Assembly (NCBI RefSeq): GCF_006539345.1
Contig: NZ_BJMV01000001.1
Location: 434,001 to 498,000 of the forward strand
Reading direction: 5' to 3'
Source: Acetobacter peroxydans
Lineage (GTDB): Bacteria; Pseudomonadota; Alphaproteobacteria; Acetobacterales; Acetobacteraceae
DNA: 64,000 nucleotides
Of this stretch, positions 1 through 10,046 are shown piece after piece; positions within the stretch are counted from its first letter, which is position 1; the number at the start of each line of letters is the position of its first letter. The notes beneath the pieces were generated by a model. It made no database searches. It had not been told where the DNA came from and worked only from the letters and a program-made list of their open reading frames with translations. The position numbers were made by a program, and so were the translations under genes.

Positions 1-102
1 GTCTTTCTTGCGATGATCGATTACAACGCGCGTTGGCATGGTCCTGCCCAATCTTTAACAATAGCCCTACAGAACTGGAACGCTCCGCCCGCCCCGTCAA
101 GA

Positions 103-158
103 CGGCAGAGCCCGGAGCCGGGGTCTGCCGCCATCACAGGCGCGGGAGATGCGCCTGT
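103..158 (-). terminator. Tandem hairpins downstream of lpd
   Basis: Two inverted repeats lie just past the lpd stop codon. One is ACAGGCGC / GCGCCTGT (136-143 and 151-158, 7-nt loop). The other is CGGCAGA / TCTGCCG (103-109 and 124-130). Neither is followed by a convincing T-run on the minus strand, so these may be mRNA 3'-end stabilisers or weak terminators rather than classical intrinsic terminators. Confidence 0.4.
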
Positions 159-175
159 GCGGGTATGGCGTGAGC

Positions 176-1588
176 CTAAAAGTGCAGCGCGCCACCATAG
201 GCAGCGAGCACGGCCTCGTGCATGGATTCAGAAATGGTCGGATGAGGGAAAATCGTTTCCGACAGTTCAGCTTCCGTCAGTTCCCCTGTCCGGGCGATGA
301 CATAGCCTTGAATCATTTCCGTTACTTCCGCACCAATCATATGCGCCCCCAGCAGCTCGCCTGTCGCGTCATCAAAGACGGTTTTGATCAAGCCCGCAGG
401 TTCGCCCATGGCCAGAGCCTTGCCGTTGGCCAGTAGCGGGAATTTGCCAACGCGAACCTTGTAGCCAGCTTCTTTGGCCCGGGCTTCCGTATAGCCAACC
501 GATGCAATCTGCGGGCGGCAGTAGGTGCAGCCCGGAATTTTCGTAACATCAATGGGATGCACATGTTTCCCGGCGATTGCCTCGACACACATGACGGCTT
601 CATGGCTGGCCTTGTGTGCCAGCCAGGGTGCCCCGGCGAGGTCACCAATGGCATAAACTCCGGCCTCACCCGTGCGGCAGAGTTCATCGGTTACGACATG
701 GGTCCGGTCAACCTTGATCTTGGTGCCTTCCAGGCCGATGTTTTCGACATTCCCGACAATCCCAACGGCGGAAATGATCTTGTCCACCGTGATGGTTTCG
801 GTCTTGCCGCCCGCTTCCACCGTAATGCTGACGCTGTCGGCGCCTTTCTTGGGCGTTCCGATCTTGGCGTTGGTGAATATTTTAATGCCCTGTTTTTCAA
901 ACTCTTTATGGGCAATCGCGCTGATCTCCTCATCCTCCACGGGCAGGATTCGTGGCGCGACTTCCACCAAGGTTACTGCGGCCCCCATATTGCGGTAGAA
1001 CGAGGCAAATTCTGTGCCAATGGCCCCCGAGCCGATAACAAGCAGGCTCTTGGGCATTTCTTCGGGCACAAGGGCCTCGCGGTAGGACCAGATAAACTGC
1101 CCATCCGGCTCGAGCCCCGGCAGGATGCGCGCTCTGGCCCCTGTTGCCAGAATGACGTTCTTGGCGGTCAGGGTCTGTGGAGTGCCGCTTTTTTTGCTGA
1201 CCAGCACCTTGCGCCTGCCATTGGCGGCTACGCCGTCCAGCTTACCAAATCCCTCAAAAACAGGGACTTTGGCTTTTTTGAGAAGGTGCGAAACGCCTGA
1301 TGAAAGCTGCTTTGAGACAGCGCGGGAGCGGGCAACTATTTTTTTAAAATCAAAGCTTACCGCGTCAGCCTTGAAGCCATAGCCATCAAGGTCATGTAAA
1401 AGGTGATTGATTTCCGAGGCGCGTAGCAGCGCCTTGGTAGGAATACAGCCCCAGTTCAGGCAGATGCCCCCAAGGTGGGTGGCTTCGACCACCGCGGTGG
1501 ACAGACCCAGCTGGGCGGCGCGCAGCGCCGCCACATAACCGCCGGGGCCACCACCGATAACAACCAGGTCAAAATCGGTCTGGCTCAT
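176..1588 (-). CDS. lpdA: Dihydrolipoyl dehydrogenase (E3 of pyruvate dehydrogenase)
   Basis: This is the FAD-dependent E3 subunit, which reoxidises the dihydrolipoyl groups of the E2 core and passes the electrons to NAD+. The 470-residue length is normal for the family. An N-terminal GGGPGG dinucleotide fold starts near residue 12. The redox disulfide is in GGICLNWGC (Cys43 and Cys48), the NAD-binding GSGAIG is in the middle, and the C-terminal His-Glu pair is in HPTISE (His449, Glu454). It is the last gene of the pdhA-pdhB-pdhC-lpd cluster, 27 bp after pdhC. E3 of this type could also serve 2-oxoglutarate dehydrogenase, but its place in the pdh operon argues for the pyruvate complex. Confidence 0.97.
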   Translation of the reverse strand: MSQTDFDLVVIGGGPGGYVAALRAAQLGLSTAVVEATHLGGICLNWGCIPTKALLRASEINHLLHDLDGYGFKADAVSFDFKKIVARSRAVSKQLSSGVSHLLKKAKVPVFEGFGKLDGVAANGRRKVLVSKKSGTPQTLTAKNVILATGARARILPGLEPDGQFIWSYREALVPEEMPKSLLVIGSGAIGTEFASFYRNMGAAVTLVEVAPRILPVEDEEISAIAHKEFEKQGIKIFTNAKIGTPKKGADSVSITVEAGGKTETITVDKIISAVGIVGNVENIGLEGTKIKVDRTHVVTDELCRTGEAGVYAIGDLAGAPWLAHKASHEAVMCVEAIAGKHVHPIDVTKIPGCTYCRPQIASVGYTEARAKEAGYKVRVGKFPLLANGKALAMGEPAGLIKTVFDDATGELLGAHMIGAEVTEMIQGYVIARTGELTEAELSETIFPHPTISESMHEAVLAAYGGALHF

Positions 1589-1615
1589 GATATGAGATTC
1601 TCCGCTAGGCGCTGA

Positions 1616-2881
1616 CTACAGCACAAGAGACAGGGGGGACTGCACGGCTGTGCGGAACGCATTCAGCCATTGTGCGGCGGTCGCGCCATCAACAGCACGG
1701 TGATCGACCGACAGGGTTACAGTCATGACCGTAGCAATCTTGATCTCGTTACCTGATACAACAGGCTGCTTGCGGCCTGCGGCAATGGCAAGGATCGCCG
1801 CCTGTGGCGGGTTGACGATAGCGGCAAAATCCTTGACGCCGTACATGCCCATGTTCGAAACCGAGAACGTGCCGCCCTGAAATTCCTCGGGCTTGAGCTT
1901 GCCGGAGCGGGCTCGGCTGATCAGCGACTTGGCCTCCAGGCTGATCTCGCGCAGGCTCTTGCTGTCAGCCTTGCGGATAATAGGGGTAATCAGCCCTTCA
2001 TCCAGAGAGACCGCAATGGAAATGTCGGCATCCTCATGCAGCAGCATCCCTTCTTCAGTGAAGTAGGCATTGACCGTGGGAACCTTCTTGAGCGCCACGG
2101 CAGAAGCCTTGATGAGCATGTCATTGACGGAGAGTTTGACCCCTTCCTCGCCCTCGCCGTCCGCCAGTGCGTTCAACTGGGCACGTAGCGCCATCAGGGC
2201 GTCCAGTTCCACGTCTACCGAAACATAGAAATGCGGGACATTGGCCTTGGAGTCTGTCAGCCTGCGCGCAATCACCTTGCGCATGGTGGTATGCGGCACC
2301 AGACGGCTCCCCCCCGCTGATGGCGGCGTCGAGACGGACGCGGGGGAAGCGGTAGCTTCTGCCCGTGCTGCGGGCTGTGCGTTTTCCACATCCCGCTTGA
2401 CGATACGACCGTTGGGGCCGGAGCCCGTGATCGTAGCCAGATCAAGTCCTTTCTGCCGGGCGATGCGACGCGCGAGCGGTGATGCTACGATGCGTGCCCC
2501 CGTTGCGGCTTTTGCCGCAGCAGGTGTCGGTGCGATGGGAGCTGGTGCTGCCGCCTGCGGCGCTACAGCAGGGCCGTTCTGCCCGGCTGTAACCGCAGGG
2601 GCCGCCAGCGTGGCAGCGCCTGCGGCTGGAACGGCCTCACCTTCCGCCACCAGAATGGCGATAGGCGTATTGACCGGAACGCCTTCGGTGCCTTCAGCAA
2701 TGAGGATGCGGCCCAGCACACCGTCTTCAATGGCCTCGACTTCCATCGTGGCCTTGTCAGTTTCGATTTCCGCCAGCACGTCGCCCGATGTAACGACGTC
2801 GCCTTCCTTTTTGATCCACCGCGCCAGCTTGCCTTCCGTCATGGTGGGGGAAAGGGCGGGCATGAGAATTTCAGTTGCCAT
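1616..2881 (-). CDS. pdhC: Pyruvate dehydrogenase E2, dihydrolipoamide acetyltransferase
   Basis: This is the core of the pyruvate dehydrogenase complex and transfers the acetyl group from lipoate to CoA. Domains in order: a lipoyl domain (residues 1-80) with the lipoylated Lys43 in ETDKATME; an Ala/Pro-rich linker; a peripheral-subunit-binding domain near 131-168 (ASPLARRIA ... [11 protein letters not shown]); a second linker; and the catalytic domain from about 195, with the active-site DHRAVDG (His394, Asp398). There is a single lipoyl domain, as is usual in alphaproteobacteria. The gene lies 12 bp after pdhB. Its lipoyl-coding stretch shares a perfect 68-bp repeat with that of pdhB. Confidence 0.97.
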   Translation of the reverse strand: MATEILMPALSPTMTEGKLARWIKKEGDVVTSGDVLAEIETDKATMEVEAIEDGVLGRILIAEGTEGVPVNTPIAILVAEGEAVPAAGAATLAAPAVTAGQNGPAVAPQAAAPAPIAPTPAAAKAATGARIVASPLARRIARQKGLDLATITGSGPNGRIVKRDVENAQPAARAEATASPASVSTPPSAGGSRLVPHTTMRKVIARRLTDSKANVPHFYVSVDVELDALMALRAQLNALADGEGEEGVKLSVNDMLIKASAVALKKVPTVNAYFTEEGMLLHEDADISIAVSLDEGLITPIIRKADSKSLREISLEAKSLISRARSGKLKPEEFQGGTFSVSNMGMYGVKDFAAIVNPPQAAILAIAAGRKQPVVSGNEIKIATVMTVTLSVDHRAVDGATAAQWLNAFRTAVQSPLSLVL

Positions 2882-2893
2882 TGTCTCAGCCTC

Positions 2894-4261
2894 TCAGATC
2901 AGACCGCGCACGGCTTTGATGACGTGCTCGGGCTGTGGCAGCGCCAGTTTTTCCAGATTGGCAGCAAACGGCATGGGCACATCCTCGCCGGCAACACGTG
3001 CGGGCGGGGCGTCCAGCCAGTCAAATGCGTGCTCGATCACCTGCATGGCAACCTCGGAGCCAATCCCCGCGAAAGGCCAGCCTTCCTCCACCGTCACAAG
3101 ACGGCCGGTCTTGCGAACGCTCTCGACAATGGTAGCGGTATCCAGTGGCCGGAGGCTGCGCAGGTTGATGACTTCAGCCTCGATCCCTTCCTCCGCCAGA
3201 GTCTGCGCGGCTTCCAGAGCGATCCCCACGGCGATGGAGAAGGCCACAATGGTCACATCCTTGCCGGGCCGCTCGATCTTCGCCTTGCCGATGGGCAGGA
3301 TGAAGTCTTCATCCACGGGACACGGGAATTTGTGGCCGTACAGGATTTCGTTTTCGAGAACCACGACGGGATTGGGGTCGCGGATGGCGGCGCGTAGCAG
3401 GCCCTTGGCATCAGCGGCTGACCAAGGGGCCACGACCTTCAGGCCGGGCACATGCGCATACCAGCTTCCGTAACACTGCGAGTGCTGGGCGCCCACGCGT
3501 GAGGCCGCCCCGTTGGGGCCACGGAAAACGATCGGGCACCCCATTTGTCCGCCGGACATATACAGTGTTTTGGCGGCGGAGTTGATGATGTGGTCGATCG
3601 CCTGCATGGCGAAGTTCATGGTCATGAACTCGACAATCGGCTTCAGCCCGGTCAGGGCTGCCCCGACTGCCATCCCCGTGAAGCCATGTTCGGTAATGGG
3701 CATGTCAATGACACGCTTTTCGCCGAACTCCTGCAAAAGCCCCTGCGAGATTTTATAGGCGCCCTGGTATTCGGCTACTTCCTCACCCAGCAGGAACACG
3801 TCGGCGTCGCGGCGCAGTTCCGCCGCCATGGCATCGCGCAGTGCTTCACGGACGGTGATTTCCTGCGTGGGGCCCCAGTCCTTGTCTTCATGGGAGACAA
3901 AGGTCTCCTGGGCCTGCGGCGCAGCGGCATTTGTGACGGGTGCGGGTTGCACGGCGGCAGGAGTTGCCGGTGCGGTGGTTGCGGGGGGCGCCTTCCCTGC
4001 CTGATCCGGCACCGCCTCGCCCTCGGCCACCAGAATGGCGATGGGTGTGTTGACGGCTACATTTTCGGTGCCTTCGGGCACCAGAATACGGCCCAGCACA
4101 CCGTCTTCAATGGCCTCGACTTCCATCGTGGCCTTGTCAGTTTCGATTTCCGCCAGAATGTCGCCGCCGGAGACTGTGTCTCCTTCCTTTTTTACCCAGC
4201 GTGAAAGCTTGCCTTCCGTCATGGTGGGGGAAAGCGCGGGCATCAGAATTTCAGTCGCCAT
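2894..4261 (-). CDS. pdhB: Pyruvate dehydrogenase E1 beta subunit with N-terminal lipoyl domain
   Basis: This is the beta half of the thiamine-diphosphate E1 heterotetramer that decarboxylates pyruvate. The 455-residue protein is longer than a plain E1-beta of about 330 residues. Residues 1-80 form a lipoyl domain with Lys43 in ETDKATME, followed by an Ala/Pro linker and then the transketolase-like E1-beta domain from about residue 135 ([27 protein letters not shown]). Lipoyl-E1-beta fusions are a known alphaproteobacterial trait. It is 6 bp downstream of pdhA, so the two subunits are probably co-translated. Confidence 0.97.
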   Translation of the reverse strand: MATEILMPALSPTMTEGKLSRWVKKEGDTVSGGDILAEIETDKATMEVEAIEDGVLGRILVPEGTENVAVNTPIAILVAEGEAVPDQAGKAPPATTAPATPAAVQPAPVTNAAAPQAQETFVSHEDKDWGPTQEITVREALRDAMAAELRRDADVFLLGEEVAEYQGAYKISQGLLQEFGEKRVIDMPITEHGFTGMAVGAALTGLKPIVEFMTMNFAMQAIDHIINSAAKTLYMSGGQMGCPIVFRGPNGAASRVGAQHSQCYGSWYAHVPGLKVVAPWSAADAKGLLRAAIRDPNPVVVLENEILYGHKFPCPVDEDFILPIGKAKIERPGKDVTIVAFSIAVGIALEAAQTLAEEGIEAEVINLRSLRPLDTATIVESVRKTGRLVTVEEGWPFAGIGSEVAMQVIEHAFDWLDAPPARVAGEDVPMPFAANLEKLALPQPEHVIKAVRGLI

Positions 4262-4267
4262 AGTCTT

Positions 4268-5278
4268 TCAGGCCTCCAGCACAACGTCCGTGAACAGTTC
4301 AGAAGGATCAGGTTCCGGGCTTGTCTGTGCAAAGTCCGCGGCGTCGTTGACGATGGCCTTGATCTCGGTATCCATGGCTTTCAGGGCTGTTTCTTCCACC
4401 CCGGCATCCAGAAGGATATGTTTGACGTGTTCAATCGGGTCGTGGTGCTTGCGCACGTTTTCCACTTCTTCACGCTTACGGTATTTGGCCGGGTCTGACA
4501 TGGAGTGACCACGGTAACGGTAGGTCATCATTTCCAGCAGGTAAGGCCCCTTCCCCGCACGGCAGTGTGCGACGGCTTCGGCGGCGGCTTCATGCACGGC
4601 AGCAACGTCCATGCCATCCACCTGCCTGCCGGGGATGCCCCAGGGTTCGCCATTCTTGTAGAACTCATGCCAGGCAGAGGCGCGCTCAACTGACGTCCCC
4701 ATGCCATAGAGGTTGTTTTCAAGCACGAAAACGCAGGGCAGCTTGTGCAGGGCCGCCAGGTTGAAACTTTCGTACACCTGGCCCTGATTGGCTGCACCAT
4801 CACCAAAATACGCAACGGAGACCTCATCTGTCCCGCGGTATTTATTGGCGAAGGCAAGCCCGATCCCCAGAGAGACCTGTGCGCCCACAATGCCATGGCC
4901 GCCATAAAAATTCTTCTCGCGGGAGAACATATGCATGGAACCGCCCTTGCCATGCGAGTAACCCGTGGCGCGGCCAGTCAGTTCTGCCATAACGCCACGT
5001 GGTTCCATGCCTGCGGCAAGCATCTGCCCGTGGTCGCGATAAGAAGTAATGATCTTGTCGCCATCGCGCAGGCACATCTGGACGCCGGTCACAACGGCTT
5101 CCTGTCCGATGTAGAGATGGCAGAAACCACCGATGAGACTCATGCCGTAAAGCTGACCGGCCTTTTCCTCGAAACGGCGGATCAGCAGCATGTCATGGTA
5201 AGCCTGCATGAACTGATCGCGGGTCAGCGAAGGCTTATTGCGGCCCGCTTTGCCCACCTGTTTGTCTGTTGTTCCCAT
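4268..5278 (-). CDS. pdhA: Pyruvate dehydrogenase E1 alpha subunit
   Basis: This is the alpha subunit of E1, which binds thiamine diphosphate. The ThDP motif starts at GDG (residues 159-161, GDGAANQGQ) and ends with NN (188-189), the standard spacing. The RYRGHSMSDP loop, equivalent to the phosphorylation loop of eukaryotic E1-alpha, is present. At 336 residues the length is normal. It is the first gene of the operon. AGGA lies about 9 nt before the ATG and supports this start. The 123-bp gap upstream (5279-5401) must hold the operon promoter, but I could not pick out a strong -35/-10 pair. Confidence 0.96.
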   Translation of the reverse strand: MGTTDKQVGKAGRNKPSLTRDQFMQAYHDMLLIRRFEEKAGQLYGMSLIGGFCHLYIGQEAVVTGVQMCLRDGDKIITSYRDHGQMLAAGMEPRGVMAELTGRATGYSHGKGGSMHMFSREKNFYGGHGIVGAQVSLGIGLAFANKYRGTDEVSVAYFGDGAANQGQVYESFNLAALHKLPCVFVLENNLYGMGTSVERASAWHEFYKNGEPWGIPGRQVDGMDVAAVHEAAAEAVAHCRAGKGPYLLEMMTYRYRGHSMSDPAKYRKREEVENVRKHHDPIEHVKHILLDAGVEETALKAMDTEIKAIVNDAADFAQTSPEPDPSELFTDVVLEA

Positions 5279-5401
5279 GAATGGAGTCCTTAACTATACT
5301 CAACCATTTAATGCGACACCTGGCTTTGGTTGGGAGAGGACAGACATTTTTATCCTGCGTCTTTTTGAAGTGCATGAAAATCCGGTTCTTGGGCCGCGCC
5401 T

Positions 5402-5878
5402 TTATTTGGCGTTATATTCTCCTGACTGTCCCCCACTTTTGTGTAACAGCCTGATGTTGTCGATCTGCATTCCGCGATCGACTGCCTTGCACATGTCATA
5501 CAAGGTCAGCGCCGCGACTGACACAGCCGTCAACGCTTCTATTTCCACACCTGTTGCCCCCGTTGTTGTAACAACGGCGGTAATCACGACCTTGTCATTC
5601 CCGGCAGCAAAATCAACGCTGATGCTGCTCAGGCTCAAAGGGTGGCATAAAGGGATAAGATCAGCGGTTTTCTTGGCCGCCATAATGCCCGCTATGCGTG
5701 CTGTCGCGTAGACATCACCCTTCGGCATATCCCCTGACTGGATCATGTCCAGCGTACGGGAAGCCATGAGAATCTCCCCACATGCCACGGCCTTGCGGTG
5801 TGTCACGGGCTTGGCGGAGACGTCCACCATCCGGGCATGGCCAGCCATGTCCAGATGTGTCAGCCGTGATTGCGTCAT
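5402..5878 (-). CDS. moaC: Cyclic pyranopterin monophosphate synthase (molybdenum cofactor)
   Basis: MoaC makes cyclic pyranopterin monophosphate from the product of MoaA, an early step of molybdopterin synthesis. Family signatures are the DLIPLCHPL block and [19 protein letters not shown]. The reading frame is open further upstream, but homologues begin near [10 protein letters not shown]. That ATG (5876-5878) lies 1 bp after the trpC stop (TGA-C-ATG), so the 158-residue form is chosen and the gene is probably translationally coupled to trpC. No other moa gene is in the window. Pairing of moaC with trp genes is common in alphaproteobacteria and has no evident biochemical reason. Confidence 0.94.
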   Translation of the reverse strand: MTQSRLTHLDMAGHARMVDVSAKPVTHRKAVACGEILMASRTLDMIQSGDMPKGDVYATARIAGIMAAKKTADLIPLCHPLSLSSISVDFAAGNDKVVITAVVTTTGATGVEIEALTAVSVAALTLYDMCKAVDRGMQIDNIRLLHKSGGQSGEYNAK

Positions 5879-5879
5879 G

Positions 5880-6746
5880 TCAGTCCGTGCCCAGGAGTTT
5901 CCGAGCGGCTTCTCCGGGGTCGGGCTGGCGCAGCAGGGATTCTCCAACCAGAAAACCTGTTACGCCCTGAGCGGAAAGCTCGGCGATTTCCGCATGGGTC
6001 TTGATCCCGCTTTCCGAGATGATGATTCGGTCAGGCGGCACCAGCGGAGCAAGCTGGCTGGTGGTGCTGATATCCGTAACCAGTGTCTTGAGATTGCGGT
6101 TGTTGATACCGATCAGGAAGGTGTCCAGCGCCAGAGCGCGGTTCAGCTCTTCTTCATCATGCACCTCAACCAGAACATCCATGTCCAGCCCCTTGGCGTG
6201 GTCCACCAGTTCCAGAGCCTTTTCGTCGCTCAGAATCCCCATGATCAGCAGGATGCAGTCAGCGCCAATCAGGCGGCTTTCATAGACCTGCCACGGATCA
6301 AGGATAAAGTCCTTGCGCAGCACTGGCAGCGCACATGCTGCGCGGGCGGTGATCAGGTCATCGTTCGAGCCATGAAAGCATGAGCCTTCGGTCAGTACGG
6401 ACAGACAGGCCGCGCCCGCCTGTTCATAGCTCCGCGCGATCTGGGCAGGGTCGTAGTGTTCCTGCAGAATGCCCGCTGAAGGCGATGCCTTCTTGATTTC
6501 GGCAATCAGCCCTACAGCGCGGTCGGCTGCTTTTTCTTTCAGCGCACGTCCGAAACCCCGGGGCGCATCCTTTTGCTCCTGCACCTTGGCTGCAATTTCC
6601 TTGAGAGGCAGCAAAGTGGAACGGTGTTCGACTTCCAGTTTCGTTCGGGCGCAGATTCGAGCCAGAACATCGGGGAGTTCTTCCGCTCCGGCGGTGCAAA
6701 CGGCGTCTGAAGGTGCAACCGTGGACGTGTTGGGTGTATCGCTCAT
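5880..6746 (-). CDS. trpC: Indole-3-glycerol phosphate synthase
   Basis: The enzyme closes the indole ring of tryptophan from carboxyphenylamino-deoxyribulose phosphate. It is a (beta/alpha)8 barrel with the expected motifs: [11 protein letters not shown] (catalytic Lys), a [12 protein letters not shown] stretch, [27 protein letters not shown] and SESGI. The 288 residues include a non-conserved N-terminal tail of roughly 25 residues (rich in Ser, Thr and Ala) before ELPDVLARI. It is monofunctional, with no TrpF domain attached. It follows trpD by 11 bp and abuts moaC. Confidence 0.96.
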   Translation of the reverse strand: MSDTPNTSTVAPSDAVCTAGAEELPDVLARICARTKLEVEHRSTLLPLKEIAAKVQEQKDAPRGFGRALKEKAADRAVGLIAEIKKASPSAGILQEHYDPAQIARSYEQAGAACLSVLTEGSCFHGSNDDLITARAACALPVLRKDFILDPWQVYESRLIGADCILLIMGILSDEKALELVDHAKGLDMDVLVEVHDEEELNRALALDTFLIGINNRNLKTLVTDISTTSQLAPLVPPDRIIISESGIKTHAEIAELSAQGVTGFLVGESLLRQPDPGEAARKLLGTD

Positions 6747-6757
6747 GATTGTCCTGT

Positions 6758-7870
6758 TTATCTTTCGGGCTGGTCGGCGGGCCGTGCCGCTCGTAGCCCC
6801 TCAAGAACCGCCAGAGCGGCTCCATTGTCCAGTGTGGACGCAACATCCGCCACACCGTTTTTCAACGCGTTCGGGTCAAGCCGCCCTTGATGCAGGAGGT
6901 TGATCCGCCCCGCAACATGAAGGGCGCAGGCTGCATTGAGCAGGACAGTGTCCCGGTAAGCCCCATGCGCCCCACGCAGCAGTTCGTACAACGCCTGCGC
7001 GTTCTGCTGTGCGTTCCCTCCTTGTATGGCACTCACCGGCGCGTATGCAAGTCCTGCCATTTCAGGCTCGACCGCAAAGGAATGAACGCGTCCGTCTTCC
7101 AGCGCTTCGACCTGGGTAGGGCCGGCGAGGGTCATTTCGTCAATACCGCCATGTCCGGAGCTTGGCAGGCCACACACAGCCCAGACCCGTTCGGAACCAA
7201 GCCTGGACAGCACGTCCACCACAGGCCGCAGCCATGAGGGAGAGAAAACCCCAACCAGTTGCCGCCTGACGCCCGCAGGGTTAACGAGCGGCCCGACAAG
7301 ATTGAACAGGGTCGGCAGGCCCAGCGCTTTCCTTGCCTGTGCGGCATGGCGCATGGCCGGGTGATGGTTGGGAGCCGCAAGGAAAATAGCCCGGTGCGCC
7401 TGCATCTGGCGACGCAAGGCAGGCGTATCCGCCAGCAGGGGCACGCCCAATGCGCCCAGCACATCCGATGCGCCGGAAAGCGAAGAAACCGCCCGGTTGC
7501 CGTGTTTGGCAACGTGAACCCCCGCCCCTGCCAGAACAAAAGCGACAGCGGTGGAGACGTTCAGCGTGCCGTAATTATCTCCGCCCGTGCCGCAGACATC
7601 TACCGTATCGGGCGGTAGATCCGGCACGGCGTTCATGCGCTGGCGCAGGGCTGTTACAGCCCCGAGTAGCTCATCAGGTGTTTCACCCCGCACGCGCAGC
7701 GCCATCAGAAAGGCGGCAATCCGTTCAGAAGAAACAGCACCATCCATGATGACACCAAAGGCAATCTCGGCCTGCGCAGCGCTGAGGGATTCGCGTCCGA
7801 CCAGCCGTTCAAGCACAGACGTAAACAGGGCGTGGCTGTCGGCGGGTACGTCAGGCAGAGCGTCAGACAT
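6758..7870 (-). CDS. trpD: Anthranilate phosphoribosyltransferase
   Basis: TrpD transfers the phosphoribosyl group of PRPP to anthranilate. The PRPP/anthranilate signature [15 protein letters not shown] and the KHGNRAVSS motif are present. Two in-frame ATGs exist, at 7885 and 7870. I chose 7870 (MSDALPDV, 370 aa) because GGA sits about 7 nt upstream of it and the ATG then overlaps the end of trpG by only 8 nt, typical of translational coupling. The longer form would add five residues. Confidence 0.96.
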   Translation of the reverse strand: MSDALPDVPADSHALFTSVLERLVGRESLSAAQAEIAFGVIMDGAVSSERIAAFLMALRVRGETPDELLGAVTALRQRMNAVPDLPPDTVDVCGTGGDNYGTLNVSTAVAFVLAGAGVHVAKHGNRAVSSLSGASDVLGALGVPLLADTPALRRQMQAHRAIFLAAPNHHPAMRHAAQARKALGLPTLFNLVGPLVNPAGVRRQLVGVFSPSWLRPVVDVLSRLGSERVWAVCGLPSSGHGGIDEMTLAGPTQVEALEDGRVHSFAVEPEMAGLAYAPVSAIQGGNAQQNAQALYELLRGAHGAYRDTVLLNAACALHVAGRINLLHQGRLDPNALKNGVADVASTLDNGAALAVLEGLRAARPADQPER

Positions 7871-8459
7871 GAGTCTGTCCGGCATTCCATTCCCGGGCGA
7901 TGGTCAGAAAGTTGCGGAGCAGGTCATGCCCGTATTCGGAGGCAATGCTTTCGGGGTGAAACTGGACGCCCGAGATCGGGAATTCACGGTGCCGCACGCC
8001 CATGATCACGCCGTCTGCCGTCCAGGCCGTGACTTCGAGATGAGGGGGTATGCTGGCGGGTTCAAGTGTCAGGCTATGGTAGCGCGTAGCCTTGAAGGGG
8101 TTGGGAAGGCCGGCGAACACGTCTTTGCCGTCATGATAGACCGGGCTGATCTTGCCGTGCATGGGGGTGGGGGCGCGTACGACCGTGGCACCAAACACCT
8201 GCCCAATGGCCTGATGCCCAAGGCAGACCCCAAATACCGGCACTTTCCCGGCTGCCGCAGCAATCAGATCACAGCAGATGCCGGCCTCGTTGGGTGAGCA
8301 CGGCCCTGGGGAGAGCACAATGGCCTGCGGGTTCAGGGCGAGGGCTTCATGCGCGCTCAGGGCGTCATTGCGAACGACGTTGCAGGTCTCCCCCAGCTCG
8401 CCCAGATAATGGACGAGGTTGAAGGTAAAGCTATCGTAATTGTCGATCAGAAGGATCAT
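7863..8459 (-). CDS. trpG: Anthranilate synthase glutamine amidotransferase component
   Basis: This class I glutamine amidotransferase supplies ammonia to TrpE. The nucleophile Cys79 is in GVCLGHQ, with the partner His-Glu in FHPES near residue 170. The N-terminal [11 protein letters not shown] is typical of TrpG/PabA. At 198 residues it is a stand-alone subunit. In many bacteria the same protein also serves 4-amino-4-deoxychorismate synthase (PabA), which is possible here. Its position between trpE and trpD supports the tryptophan role. Confidence 0.95.
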   Translation of the reverse strand: MILLIDNYDSFTFNLVHYLGELGETCNVVRNDALSAHEALALNPQAIVLSPGPCSPNEAGICCDLIAAAAGKVPVFGVCLGHQAIGQVFGATVVRAPTPMHGKISPVYHDGKDVFAGLPNPFKATRYHSLTLEPASIPPHLEVTAWTADGVIMGVRHREFPISGVQFHPESIASEYGHDLLRNFLTIAREWNAGQTHV

Positions 8460-8516
8460 GGTGAAATGATGGCCTTTTAAAGTGCCGCGGTCAATTAACG
8501 CGAAGGAGGCAGGATA

Positions 8517-10046
8517 TTAAGCCCTGCCCGCTTCTTCCCGCGCCTGCTCCATGGCAGTTTGCGCAGCCCGGAAGACGGCCCGTGCCTTGTGGCGTGTTTC
8601 CTCGTATTCGCTGTCGGGCTGGCTGTCCGCCACCACGCCGCAGCCTGCCTGCACGTGTATCATGCCATCTTTGATAACTGCCATGCGCAGGCCGATGCAG
8701 GTGTCCATGTCACCCCCCGCCCCGAAATAACCGATACAACCGGCGTAGGTGGCGCGGCGTGTCCGCTCGATTTCATCAATGATTTCCATGGCGCGGATTT
8801 TGGGTGCACCCGTCAGGGTTCCAGCCGGAAAAGCCGCCACAAGAGCGTCCAGCGCGTCGAGTTCAGGCCGTAGTGTCCCTTCCACATTGGAGGAAATGTG
8901 CATGACATGACTGAAACGCTCGATGACGAACCGCTCTGTCACCGTAACCGATCCGGGCTGGCTGACCCTGCCCACGTCGTTGCGGCCAAGATCGATCAGC
9001 ATCAGATGCTCGGCTATTTCCTTTTCATCAGCCAGAAGATCCTGCTCAAGCTGTAGGTCTTCCTCGGCTGTCTGCCCGCGTGGACGCGTGCCCGCCAGAG
9101 GGCGGACAGTCATTTTATCGCCTCGCAGACGCACCAGAATTTCGGGCGATGAGCCAACGAGCGAAAACCCGCCAAAATCAAGATGGAACAGGAACGGAGC
9201 CGGGTTGATCCGCCGTAGCGCCCGGTACAGATCAAGCGAGGGAAGCGGAAACGCCGTGGAAAAGCGCTGGCTGGGCACAACCTGAAACGCATCGCCCGCT
9301 GCGATGTAGTCCTGAATACGCCGAACCGCATCGCAGAATTCATCATGGCTAAAGGTCGAGACGGGCTCGCTAAAGGGCGGCACATTCTGATGTATCTGGG
9401 GGGCGGGCAAGGCGCCTGCCAGACAGGCCCGCGCACGGGCGAGCAGCCCGTGGGCGCGATCCCACGCAATGCCGCCGGTTTCTCCCGCCGCAGGGCGCAC
9501 TGGGGCCGCCAGAATAAGCTCGTCCGTTACCGTGTCAAAAACAGCGAACAGGCCGGGGCGCATCAGTATCGCTTCAGGCAGGTTCAGGTCATCCGGCGGG
9601 GCGTCCGGCAGGTGCTCCATCTGGCGCACCATGTCGTAGCCCAGATACCCGAACAGTCCTGCGATCATCGGGGGCACCCCCGGAGGCAGGGTCAGGCGGG
9701 TTTCCTGAATGAGCTGGCGCAGGCTGTCCAGCGGGCGTTCAAGAGCCGTTGTGGTATGCCCATCGGCCTCTATGCTCACCTGACCATTATGGCAGGTCCA
9801 GATCAGATCCGGCATCAGGGCGATAACGGAATAGCGGCCACGGGAAACGCCGCCTTCGACACTTTCCAGCAGCAGGCTATGCCGCCCTGCCCCTGTGTGC
9901 AGATGCGTCAGGCGCATATAGGCGGAAACCGGTGTCAGCAGATCGGCTGCTTCAACCGAAAAAACAACGGACGCCTGACCGTTCTGCCATGCGGCCTCGC
10001 ACTCCTGGCGGGAGGGAGACGCGGACGAATGGAGTTTCATGGTCAT
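8517..10046 (-). CDS. trpE: Anthranilate synthase component I
   Basis: TrpE converts chorismate to anthranilate using ammonia from TrpG. At 509 residues it has the usual N-terminal regulatory region, including LLESVEGGVSRGRYS (the LLES element associated with tryptophan feedback inhibition), and the chorismate-binding C-terminal domain (GDAFQVVPSQRF, PLAGTRPRG, DLGRNDVGRV, FPAGTLTGAPKIRAMEII). The start overlaps the stop of the upstream folding-factor gene as ATGA. No Trp-rich leader peptide or attenuator was seen, since the gene has no leader space of its own. Confidence 0.96.
   Translation of the reverse strand: MTMKLHSSASPSRQECEAAWQNGQASVVFSVEAADLLTPVSAYMRLTHLHTGAGRHSLLLESVEGGVSRGRYSVIALMPDLIWTCHNGQVSIEADGHTTTALERPLDSLRQLIQETRLTLPPGVPPMIAGLFGYLGYDMVRQMEHLPDAPPDDLNLPEAILMRPGLFAVFDTVTDELILAAPVRPAAGETGGIAWDRAHGLLARARACLAGALPAPQIHQNVPPFSEPVSTFSHDEFCDAVRRIQDYIAAGDAFQVVPSQRFSTAFPLPSLDLYRALRRINPAPFLFHLDFGGFSLVGSSPEILVRLRGDKMTVRPLAGTRPRGQTAEEDLQLEQDLLADEKEIAEHLMLIDLGRNDVGRVSQPGSVTVTERFVIERFSHVMHISSNVEGTLRPELDALDALVAAFPAGTLTGAPKIRAMEIIDEIERTRRATYAGCIGYFGAGGDMDTCIGLRMAVIKDGMIHVQAGCGVVADSQPDSEYEETRHKARAVFRAAQTAMEQAREEAGRA

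Noticed and set aside
2241..3473. Long plus-strand open frame (410 codons) opposite pdhC and pdhB
   Set aside because: It is antisense to two well-supported genes, its product is Ala/Ser/Arg-rich with no domain, and it exists because GC-rich codons rarely create stops on the other strand.
5402..5947. Longer MoaC form with 23 extra N-terminal residues
   Set aside because: The extra residues overlap trpC and are not MoaC-like; the ATG at 5878 sits 1 bp after the trpC stop.
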